Assembly: GCA_032622095.1 (NCBI GenBank) | Contig: CP136067.1 | Span: 79,262,705 to 79,326,704, forward strand | Source of the DNA: Siphonodentalium dalli | Lineage: Eukaryota; Mollusca; Scaphopoda; Gadilida; Siphonodentaliidae | Direction: 5' to 3' | DNA length: 64,000 bases | Shown here: one piece after another, positions 22,912 to 34,000 of the stretch | Layout of the letters: each line of letters opens with the position of its first letter | How positions within the stretch are numbered: position 1 is the stretch's first letter | Notes under the pieces: generated by a model | Database searches by the model: none | Told to the model about the DNA's origin: nothing | What the model saw: the letters and a program-made list of their open reading frames with translations, nothing else | Made by a program: the position numbers and the translations under genes

Positions 22912-24890
22912 CAGGGTTCGCGCTGCCTCTTGCCAAATTTGCCAATGTCAACTTTTCATTTGGCAAACAAAAAATTCATTTGGCAAGTGGGTTTTTATTT
23001 TATGTGATGGGAACTATATAGTCATAAAACATCTAAGGTGGATTATCCATTACATGTGCTGACTTAGACAATGCTAAGGGAAACCCAATCGACAAATCTA
23101 TCAACTTAGTGGACAGCAGTGATTCGTCGAAAGTGATACATGTAATTTTCTTTAGTTTTCGCAAAACGGTAATACCTTCTTTCTGTCTGTTTCCAACTGT
23201 CGTCTGTATCAAATATGGCAAAGAACAAAGAATGTTCCATAAATTTTTCATTGAGGCTAGTATAAGTAATTTGTTTGTAATAGGCTCTCAAGCTAGATTG
23301 CAACCAGACCTGTTAAGTTTTGAAAATGTCAATCCGTGAGATTTTTGCGGGAGGTATGCCCAAAGATGTTCATGTTCCAAAAATAATTTTTATGATGAAG
23401 ATTGAATAGTTTTTATGAGTTTCTATTTTATAAATAAAAGTATATAGATCTAAATAAAATGGCAATGAATGTCCTGTTGGTAATTGTAATAGAGATGCTC
23501 TATGCGGGAGATACCACCATTTATTCAAAAGAAAGAAGCAGATCACACTTCGTAAAAATACTCATAATTCCACCGGATACAGCCGGATATGGGCGAAACC
23601 GACTGTACAACATCGTAATAAACGACAAAATGTACTCGTCTTACGGTTTGACCCACAAAAGAAATGCACACATTCCACCATTTATTAAAAATTTTTAAGA
23701 AGCAGAAACTTTGTTTAAAGTTAGTCAAAACGAACCCGAGTTACACAGGTTACAACCGGACATGTATGCGTGAAACCGAATGTACAAAATGACCCGTCTT
23801 AAAAGTTTTACCCGTAAAATAAAAGACACATTCCGTTCTCAATGCATAACACTATCAGTGAACTTAAATCATAAAGTATCCATTACTTATGTTCATCAAT
23901 GGGGCCTCACAATACAGCTGCACACTTGTGATTAAACGTATTTATTTTGTCTGCAATTCATGCCACTAATCCGTTACTAAGAAATGTTCATCAATGAGGC
24001 CTAACAATACAGAACTTTGCACACTTGTGATTATACGTATTGTTTACTAAAACAACACCCTTTTTCGTGTGGCTTCACCAGAGTGTAACAATCAATTAAT
24101 ATTAGTCACAGTTCACCACAACTTGAGTCTTCAATCAAAAGTTACCAACGGTACATTCTGTGAATGTTAATGTGTGGGTATTTACGGTACCGGAAATAAG
24201 GAAGTCACTGTCATTTGGGGAATTCCCGTAAATGGACAAATTTAAAAAATAAAAAAAATTCGTTTTGGGATTTTCAATGTGGTGTTTTGACGAATCCGTG
24301 AGAAATTGGGGGTTATCCGTGTTTGCGGAATTGCCGTGGAAATCCGTGAGTCTCACGGACAATCCGTGGAACTTAACAGCTCTGATTGCAACACTTAGCA
24401 CGAAACAGCAAAATCCCCTTTGAATGCAAATTACTGGTGACATGGTACACCACGTATGTATGATATCCATATGCTGTGACCAGCGAATATAAGACAATAG
24501 GTTAATCAGTTGAATGTGAAGGGCGAGCGAGGGATTAATTGATTTCTTCTTGCTGCCAACTAAGATACAGGACGAAATAATATGTATGCTATGATTTCTG
24601 TGATGACAGATACTTGTAGTTTGATAACTGTCTAGCAACATTAAAGATAATTTCCTGCTGTCGCTTATATATATGTTGCTACTTTATACCAGCTTGGTTT
24701 ACTAACTCATTTTACCCGTGTATGTGGTTAGTTTTTACATTATATAACAAAGATGAAACAATGAGAATTCCTTTCCCCAATTATATACCCTCAATTCAAT
24801 TTGACAAATCATTTTTAAATTTGGCAATTTTTTTTTTTTATTTGTCAACAAATATTGCAAGAGAAAAATTTGGGTCCAGTGCCAACCCTG
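22912..24890. mobile_element. 2.0-kb hAT element with 8-bp duplication GCTGGAAG, containing a second hAT
   Basis: The left end CAGGGTTCGCGCTG and the right end CAGTGCCAACCCTG are inverted relatives. Flanks are GCTGGAAG at 22904-22911 and 24891-24898. Subterminal TTTGCCAAAT-like motifs (ATTTGGCAA) occur at both ends. No transposase frame found. About 1.08 kb of its length is the inserted element 23305-24384. Confidence 0.87.
23305..24384. mobile_element. hAT element nested in a hAT, 8-bp duplication ATTGCAAC
   Basis: Ends CAGACCTGTTAAGTT and AACTTAACAGCTCTG pair except near position 5. Flanks are ATTGCAAC at 23297-23304 and 24385-24392. Both subterminal regions carry ATCCGTGAG motifs. There is no clear transposase. 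Its position inside 22912-24890 dates it as the later insertion. Confidence 0.87.
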
Positions 24891-24899
24891 GCTGGAAGG

Positions 24900-26027
24900 G
24901 GATATTATTTCCCAAAATATTAAATTGACTGAACAACACAAAATCTTATATATAAATGCAGCCATACTTACGCTAATCGGTAAGGGAAAGCAAGAACACT
25001 GGAATAAAGTGGATGTAAACTGATCTTTAAATATTTGTTTATTATCACTAACAATTAACAATTCTGAATAACCTCGATACAACAACAGTACTTAAATATA
25101 ACTAATATAGACATATTCCAAATTATGAACAATAGACGAGATCCCATGGAATTATGAAAGCGGTTTGTGGAAATCCGCAAAACCATTATACCAATATTGT
25201 ACTAATGAATACACAATACAGCAGCGGTATGATGTCCATGGCAAAAAAGATATATCAACTCTCATTTTGAATCTAGTGCATCAAATTGTTCCATGCAATG
25301 TCCTGATCCACAATCCCACTCCTCTCTCATAACAAAACAAGTATTTTCCATCTAATGTTTTACAAAGTGCACCATTATACAATTACTGCATTATTTCGAG
25401 GTTGACACAAGGAATTATCAACTGGAGGAAATCAATATTCATCGAGGCTGTAGGCCGAGGTGATACTCAGGTGAATATTTACTTCAAAGGGTTGACAATT
25501 TCTCGTGTCAACCTTGAAACATTGTGATAACTGTTTGATTATATGAAACCCCAGATTTGATGGACTGGCACGATGATTCAAAATTATAAGACATTATGTA
25601 AAATGTAAAATAACCAAGGATTTCATCACAGGTACACAACAGCTCATGCAGCTAGAATAATTTCAAGATTTCAATATTGGTATACATAGGAGTTGCCAGA
25701 TATTATGGACCTGTGAATTTCTTCAATTTGGTGCAATTAGAAATATTTATCGAAATCAGCTGTCTTAAGTTGAAGTTTATCGAATCTGTCCCATCATGTG
25801 CACTCCCATGTTTGCTATGAACCACAATGTCTTTGCTCAAAGAGACTTCACCATAGTAACTCGTGAATGATCACACATACAGAGAAATGATCTATAAATA
25901 GGCCTATCTAACTAAGTAAGTGTAAATGACATAAGTCCGCCACCACAAAATTTTGCATGTCACATGAGGATTAATTCAAAATAATTTGGTAAACCTCACT
26001 ATTCTCCATACAGTATACTGCCAAACA
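24900..26027. other. Intergenic; includes a foldback at ~25396-25526
   Basis: Inverted copies GAGGTTGACACAAGGAATT and AATTTCTCGTGTCAACCTT face each other across ~75 bp near 25396-25526. Otherwise no exon or repeat is recognised. Confidence 0.45.
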
Positions 26028-26241
26028 TTAACCCTTTCAGTGCCAAGTCCGATTTTTGTATCAACCCATTTTCCTTGATCATTTTTCAAATTTATTGATT
26101 ATAATAATGTGATACATTGATGGAAAGAGCTCTAAGAGCTCTTTCCATCAATGTATCACATTATTATAATCAATAAATTTGAAAAATGATCAAGGAAATA
26201 TGGGTTGATACAAAAATCGGACTTGGCACTGAAAGGGTTAA
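26028..26241. mobile_element. Near-perfect 214-bp palindrome, TTAA-flanked, copy 2
   Basis: It has the same ends and centre as 6731-6944. The two copies differ by only a handful of bases (for example CCATTTTCC versus CCATATTTCC), so they are recent or homogenised. Each arm pairs with the other almost without mismatch. Confidence 0.87.
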
Positions 26242-26495
26242 GGAGTTCAGAATTATACAAAATGGCAGATATCAGTATACTTTACAGAGACTGAAATTTG
26301 AATGGAAAATTTCAGAAGCACATTATATAGAGCTACTCTATCTCCAGCATCCATCACTCATTAAATTCACATCCATCAGTAATTATATGATGAAAATGAG
26401 CTGCATCTATAATCTTTCTTTTTGTTGCTTCTGCAATCTTATTGTTATTTTAGATCGTCTATTGCACAGAAGATGGGTTAATTTGATTAGATAAT

Positions 26496-26924
26496 CAAGT
26501 CCGAATATAGTGTGTCTTGACATTTGCAGAATGAGGTCTCCAGAGGGTGAATTTGGTGATGCTAGCCCACTGCGGGGTAGCATCACCAAATTCACCCTCT
26601 GGGGACCTCATTCTGTTTAGGCCTTATCATCTGGGAAGTATCTCTAGTCTCAAATTAACATTGTTTTTAGTTACTTGTTCCCTTCTGTTCAGTTTCCATA
26701 TCCCTAATTTGCAGAAGATAAAATGTATAATCGAGGTGACCAATGGGTGAACATCACCAACTTCAATCTGATCCTAGGTCTCCCATAGCAGTTGAGGTCT
26801 AAGCAGAATTAGGTCCCCAGAGGGTTAATTTGGTGATGCTAGCCTGCTATTTGGGATAGCGTCACTAAATTCAGCCTCTGAGGACCTCATTCTTCAAATG
26901 TCAGACACACTATATTCAGGCTTG
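26496..26924. mobile_element. Double-hairpin hAT-type MITE, copy C, 8-bp duplication TAGATAAT
   Basis: A full-length 429-bp copy. Outer ends are CAAGTCCGAATATAGTG and CTATATTCAGGCTTG, flanked by TAGATAAT at 26488-26495 and 26925-26932. A ~95-bp palindrome (AATGAGGTC(T/C)CCAGAGGG and complement) sits inside each end, joined by a ~180-bp AT-rich core with GGCCTTATCATCTGGGAAG and CCCATAGCAGTTGAGG. Confidence 0.9.
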
Positions 26925-27123
26925 TAGATAATACAGGATCCATTTACGTAGTAGAGTAGTGACAATCTCTTATTATTATGAGGTTTCCAATTCATTCCGG
27001 CTACCGACTGTATGTGTTTCCCCAAACTTTTACTTAAGGCCTACCTTTTCTCTCAATACGAATTAAATTGATGCAATTAGGAATACTTTGCCAGATTGAT
27101 TCGAAATGAAAGCCCCTGATTTG

Positions 27124-27378
27124 CAGGACCCTACCAGATATACCAATACAAGTTATATTCAGGACCCTACCAGATATACCAATACAAGTTATATTCAGGA
27201 CCCTACCAGATATACCAATACAAGTTATATTCAGGACCCTACCAGATATACCAATACAAGTTATATGCAGGACCCTACCAGATATACCAATACAAGTTAT
27301 ATTCAGGACCCTACCAGATATACCAATACAAGTTATATTCAGGACCCTACCAGATATACCAATACAAGTTATATTCAG
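27124..27378 (+). repeat. 36-bp minisatellite, seven units
   Basis: The unit CAGGACCCTACCAGATATAC + CAATACAAGTTATATT is repeated seven times with almost no variation (one unit reads TATATGCAG instead of TATATTCAG). Because 36 is divisible by three it stays open and would read QDPTRYTNTSYI per unit, but no start context or splice support is seen. It lies about 640 bp beyond the stop of the PGP-like gene. Confidence 0.93.
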
Positions 27379-27429
27379 TTATTAGAGCTGAAATCAGGTT
27401 TTGAAAAGAACTTATCAATGTGTCAATAA

Positions 27430-28013
27430 AAGACAGGTAATATAAATATAGGTATAGATGTGTATATATCACAGTGTCAACTTTTCAAAGTCTCATGTAT
27501 GTTCTGGTAAAAAAATGGAAAGGTTTGATTAGAAGACTTCAAATAATCGACAGACTTCAACTCCCTGAACCGTACAGTTCACGCTGTTTGTTGGCCAATG
27601 TCCAGATTTTTTTCGAAAATGGCTAAAGAGAATCTCATTTTGCCAAACTTGTGGCCAAAATGTTTCAAGCCTGTGTCAGCAATAACTTCTCACAATATCA
27701 CTATCAATGAAACCCTTACATTCATCAGCAATTAACAGCCAAATTATATTATTATAGCCCACATTATATGCAACAACTGCTCATGTGAATTAACTCACAC
27801 GAGTGTTACGATGAGCTTATTGAAAGATTATATGTATTTTGCCAGCAATGGTATAGAGAGTTGCATTCTGTCCATTCAGTGAAGTTCACATTTTTCATCT
27901 AAACTTCTCAAATATGTCAACTGAACATATGTCATAAAAAAAAAGGCTTTCTAAAATTTCGGCAACAAAATATTGCATCAAAACAGTCAAATAACCTATA
28001 TATAAGCTCAAGG
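27430..28013. other. 3' flank of the PGP-like gene
   Basis: Between the minisatellite and the stop codon. Presumably includes the 3' UTR, though no unambiguous AATAAA on the minus strand was found. Confidence 0.35.
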
Positions 28014-31000
28014 TCAACTGACATTCTCTCCCAGTTTCCCAAGATAGTCTACATAGAAGTCTGGAAGCGTTGCTCTCACATCGGGGTCTGTAGTCTTCTC
28101 CAGACTGCCAAATTCTTCAGGACTAGTTGCTCCAGACAAAACTAGTAAAGATTTTAGTCCACATTTCTTGGCTAAACCAATATCTGTATCAATCCTGGAA
28201 GATACGGGAGAATGTAAAAATGAAATGGATAAGTAAAATGACAATTTTTCAAACTCAAATTCAAATTCTTTATTGGATATAACCATGTTTTAGCATAATC
28301 CAAGAATAAAATACATAAAAAATAACATCTTGTATATAATCATTAATAAAGTAAGACATTGATTGACTTAAATTTGTCTACATTTAGGCAATGACTATAG
28401 TAGTATATATAGGTATTTATGTGTTGGTTAACTCACCCTATAGCAACATCGTGTTCGTATTTATTTGTTCTTAATATAGGCTAGCTATTCATTGATTTAG
28501 AGTATATTAATTTAAGGCCATGTTTCAGTTACGTATATCGAGGGCGTCTTTGATGAAATTACATATTTGCTTTGTTTATAAAATGACAATAATTGATGAG
28601 GATTCTAAGCTTATGCCAGATAAACAAATTAGTTCGTTTATCAGGGAATTATTTTTTTCAATGTGATGAGGGAGGCATATATTATTGTTAATTATTTATT
28701 TAAATTTATTTTTATGAGGAGGCAAGTATTTATATATAAAATATTTAAATTGTAGTACTATATTTTCACAAAAGACACTAAACATGGGCAATATACTGAA
28801 TCAGGTCTGATATGCATTTACCCTTAATTTCAAAACCACAGATTTAAAATACAAGTTGTGAGGACAGGTTTGGATACAATGTTACTCATAAAAACATGGA
28901 ATTTCATCTGTATAATTTTATCTAATCTTGGTCTCTAAATGAGAAATCAGCAGCACACTTTATTTAACAGGGTTAGTGTTTGCATACAATATAATTATGA
29001 TGTACATGAATTGCTATATAAAACAATGACTTCTTTACTGTGGTGATTTATTATTGTGTGTTGTCAACTTTTACCATGAAGATTTCTTTCAGATGAATAG
29101 GGACGGGCAGTATTTATATATTTATTTACTTATGGCTGGTTGTTATATCTGCTTGAGGAGCAGGTTTTTTAGGGGACAAAGATAAGATAAGATACGTTTT
29201 AATGGTCTTTTGAAACATATTAATGTTGGACAACCTACACGTAAAGATAAAATAACAGAAGGAATACATGGTATATAAGTGATATAACACGTAACAGATT
29301 AATAGATTTAGTAAGATGTAGAATATATATTTTTTACTGGACACAGGTCACCTGCGGTAGAGTGCAATATACTATATGGTACATAGCCACTTCCACAGTC
29401 GAACAATGCCCGGCATGAGTATGGAGTTTATTCAGGGTATAAGACTGTAAACGAGTTGTCCGGCACTAACAGGTGACCAAAAACCACCGGGGATACCATA
29501 AGAAATAGTCCTAAGGCCATTTATTTCCATAATGGTCCCCCAATGGATCCAAGCAACGTGAGAGACTGGAACACACCCATACACGTCCTACCATTGCAAC
29601 CCACTGGCTCAAAATACATGATGTTTGATTTAACTATGAAATGATATCAGTCAGTTGAATTTGGAAATAATGATAGGTAATAGTGAGCTAGACAGCAAGT
29701 ATTCCACTAGAAGTTAAAAAATATATCTGAATAAAATAGGAGAGAGGGGTCTTTGAAACAAATTCTATTTTGTTTATCTGGCCTTATGGGAGAAACCTCA
29801 CTGGTAAAGATAGTCTGGTCTGTTTGTATAACACAGGTGGCTCTGTGATAACATCTTATGAATAGCCATCACAATCAATAACATTTTATGAATGCAAATG
29901 GGTATGCACATTTCTAGCGCAAAACTAGCACCACTTTCCTTAGAGAGAATTGTAACATGCTCCACCCCTTCTCAACTGTCTCGCTGATAGGTTACTAAGA
30001 ATCGGGGACTGGTTCAATTGTGGCAAGGACCAGTCTATTGTGAGAAATCAACAAAAACGGTCCTGGTTTGTGATTCCAGGAAATAACATTTGAATACTAG
30101 AATTAGATCTCAATCAGATACAAATGCTTATTTAACTCTTTCTATACTGAATGGATATAAGTATCAGTTATATAAGTATATTTTGGAATGGCCTATTATT
30201 CATTTGGAGGAGTTTTCAGGCAAATTTAGCATATGGTAGACAACAGACAGACGGAAAGATAATACAAATGCCAAAGAATCATATTCAATGGTGGGAAATG
30301 TTCAGATAGTAAGTTCATAGGTTGTTAGTTGAACTTTTTATCTGAACAATTCCAAAGGGAACTACTCATTAATGATAGAAAGAGTCAGCCCTCTTAATTT
30401 AATTTTTTTTAGTTTCGGCAATGCGCTATGATAATCCATTGGCATGACCCAGTTTGCTTCATAAATTGGCTTTGGCATTGCTGATTGCGAAACCAATTAT
30501 GAGGGCTGAAGAGTTAATGAATATTGCTATATTGCTATAGAATGTTGTCTGCATATTTTGTTGAAATTCTATCTCTCTTACTAACCTATCTCCAACCATG
30601 AGTGTTTTCTCTGGTATTAGATTGTGCTGCTTACTTAGAACATCAAACATGTTTCTGTGAGGTTTACCCATGATAAGTGGATCTTTTCTTGCTGGAACAC
30701 TGATGGCTTTCACAAATGTTCCAGTTCCTGGAAATTTTTGTATTAAATAATAAATAAAATTCCTTATTTTCACCAAAAAAACATGCATAATTTACTGCAT
30801 GCAACTGTTTACTAAAGAATGGGAAAAACCAATTCAGGCCTGGAAAACCTGGGGATTTCCCCAACTCCACATGGAGAAATATGTGTGGCCAATTACCAAA
30901 CAACAACAAAATAAAAGGCCGTCGGCCACAGTGTCCCCCGAAAAAGTGGCTTCATTGGGGGCATCAGCTTTTCTGAAAAAAATAACAAGGACCCTAAATC

Positions 31001-34000
31001 CGAAGCAACCAGACAAAAATGGGTGGATCGTACCCATATTCGAACTTGATCTGTATTTCGAGCTGATAAACTCATATACCAAATTTGATTCAGATATGAT
31101 CGCACAAACTAAAGTTATCATCCGGAAACCAGAAATTGACAGGATTCTAAGTCGTAAAAGGGCCATAACACTCACAAAAATGGGCAGAGCAAACCCATAT
31201 TCGAACCTGACCTGTATTTTGGGCTGATAAACTATCACAGCCCTCGAAATTCACACATTTTCTCCACGGCAGTGTATTGCCGTGGCAAAATTAGACCCCC
31301 ACGGCATCTCCACGGCAATTTTAATTCACATTCCCAATGTAGTTATTCTACATTCTAATGATTACACAATGATTAATTTAAATATGTCATATTGATAACA
31401 ATATCTAGCCGAGAATTCCTCAGACCTACAGACGAATGCGACCAATTGTCAGCTGGTCGCTGCCGGTGAGTTTAACATTTGATTTTGTGCTATTACTCTC
31501 TCCTGCCGAAGCCGCCTGCTTCGACCATTGGCTAAGTATAGCATTTTTATGGATTAACGATTGCGACACATGGGAAACTGCATTACACTTTTTAACGACC
31601 TCTGTCCCAACCACCCACTGTTCCGCCTTTGCAGCTACGTTTCCCGTTTTATTTCCAACATTTCCGCAAACTTTACTTCCATCAAAACCATACACATCGC
31701 GACATAAATTGCAATATATAAGTTTGATATAAGATTGATCACCTGTCAAATCAAATCCTATAGTGTCCCGCCCCCATCTCTCAAACGTTTCTTTTTTTAC
31801 ACCCATTATCGGGCCATTGTGTGTGTTGCGGTCGGGCAATTTTAACACTTTCGAGGTAAATACACGTGGTTTTGTGAATTACGTCACGCCACGTGGATCC
31901 AGGCAGAAGTTAACCTGACCCTTCCGATGCCGCATACGTTAGTGATACCGGAGTTATAGCGTGCACGTTATGTTTTTTGACTGACCGCAGTGCCCGATCC
32001 GCCGAATGTGAACATGTTATCAACTGTTGTGGCAGTCCGTGGCCTATGGCAGTCAATTGCCGTGGCGAATATTGAAGCGCTAACAGTGATAAAATTGCTA
32101 AAAAATATACAAACTAAGACCCATAACTCTGCGAAAAAAATTTGGACAAACCTGGTTTTCGAACTCGTCCGAGATATTGTTGCAGGAGACTCATATACCA
32201 AATATTGTTGAAATCGGTTAATATTTCATCGAGTTATCGCGCTAACGGTGATCAAATTGCTAAAAATAGACAAACTAAGACCCATAACTCCGGGAAAAAA
32301 ATTCGGACAAACCTGGTTTTCGAACTCGTCCGAGATATTGTTGCAAGAGTCTCATATACCAAATATTGTTGAAATATGGTTAATATTTGCGTGAGTTATC
32401 GCGCTATCAGTGAAAAACTTAACTAAAAACCATCTAAGATGGATAACTCTTGTAAAAAAGTTCGGACGTGACCCATTTTCTACAGGCAGTAAATAGTCAT
32501 TGGGAGCAAGTGCCATACCAAAATTTTTTTGAATCCGTCAAAGTTATAAGGCATTCTTTAGGTCCGCCCGCCCGCCAACCGCCACTCGCCAAACCATAAG
32601 TCGAGTTTTTGAAAAACTCGACTAAAAATCCCGACGAGAACCCGAATCTCGGCGAATGACTCGAAAGAGCATCGGTTTTTTCTATTGTTTTATGCAAACA
32701 AAAACGATATTTGTTCGAAGTGATTCTCGTAAATAAAGCAAAATTGAAATATTGGTTAATGAAATTATCCACCCACGGACTACTGTCATTAATAAGAGAG
32801 TGTAGTAGAATAAAAGATTGTTGAACAATTGTAAAACTAAATTGCGAAAATTGGAAAACACGTGCGTAGTGCACGAAATTAGGCAACTGCGTGTTGTCGT
32901 TCGTAATATCATAAAGAGAAACGTTCATGAGAAATGAACAGATGAAAAATAAGACTTATCTTGCGACTAGAAGAAATTTAAAAGAATGGATCTTATCTTT
33001 CGTTCGCTTCCATAGCGAAAGGATGAACGCGATTGGTCTAAAGGGATAAATGGAATGTTTGACAAGTGCGCATACTCTAGGTACTGCGTACCGATTTTTA
33101 AAACGACTTCCTCTACAATTTTGCAAGCAAGAAATATATAACCATTAGTTTCAGTGTCCAAGATATATTTGACGGAGATATGATCACACAAACTAAAGTT
33201 ATCATCCGGAAACCAGACATTGACAGGATTCCAAGTCGAAAAAGCACCATAACTCTAGCAAAAATGGGCGGATTGTACCCATATTCGAACTTGACCTGTA
33301 TTTCGAGCTGATAAACTCACATACCAAATTTGGTTCAGATATGATCACACAAACTGAAGTTATCATCCGGAAACCAGAAAATTACAAGATTCTAAGTAAA
33401 GAAAGGGCCATAACTCTCGCAAAAATGGGCGGAGCAAACCCATATTCGAACTTGACCTGTATTTTGGTGTGATAAACTCACCTATGAAATTTGTTTTTGA
33501 TCTAATAACCAAAACTAAAGTTATCATCCGGAAACCATTTCCGGATGCACGCACGGTCGCACGGACGGACACCGGCTATTTTGATAAAATTTTCGGGGGA
33601 CAGTTAGGAAAACCCAGAGTATCCCCTGCCAAGGTGCTTTCCACGGAGGTTTCTTAATTTTATGATGTGGCTTAATCTGAAAGATCTCTTAAATCTTGCC
33701 TGTAATAACTAAATAAAACGTGCATGAATACCAAAGAATTTTGAAATTTTTACCGGACAAACCAAAAATGCGACAAAATTTATAAATTAAGGTAAATAAT
33801 TGAGACAAATTGAAAATGCCATTTGGCATTCATTTAAAATCATTCATTATGGCAAACATCCAAACCATATTTCATTCATATCTGACAACCCATGGCTGGG
33901 ATATCTGCTTGAGCAGACAAAATTAAATTATTTCCAGATAAACAACGAAGGATAACTCTAAAATGGAAAAAGTGAACGACGTCATTTGCCCCTATTTTGT

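Noticed and set aside
24135-24641. 168-codon minus-strand frame
   Set aside because: It crosses the right border of the nested hAT at 24384 and mixes element and host sequence. No domain.
27106-27429. 107-codon open frame of repeated QDPTRYTNTSYI
   Set aside because: It is the minisatellite read in a frame that stays open because the unit is 36 bp. There is no splice context or independent coding signal.
30799-31238. Overlapping 142- and 134-codon frames on both strands
   Set aside because: Both are read-through of pearl-like monomers that recur elsewhere without an open frame.
32497-32928. 143-codon minus-strand frame
   Set aside because: It runs from unique sequence into the tandem monomer array and shows no motif.
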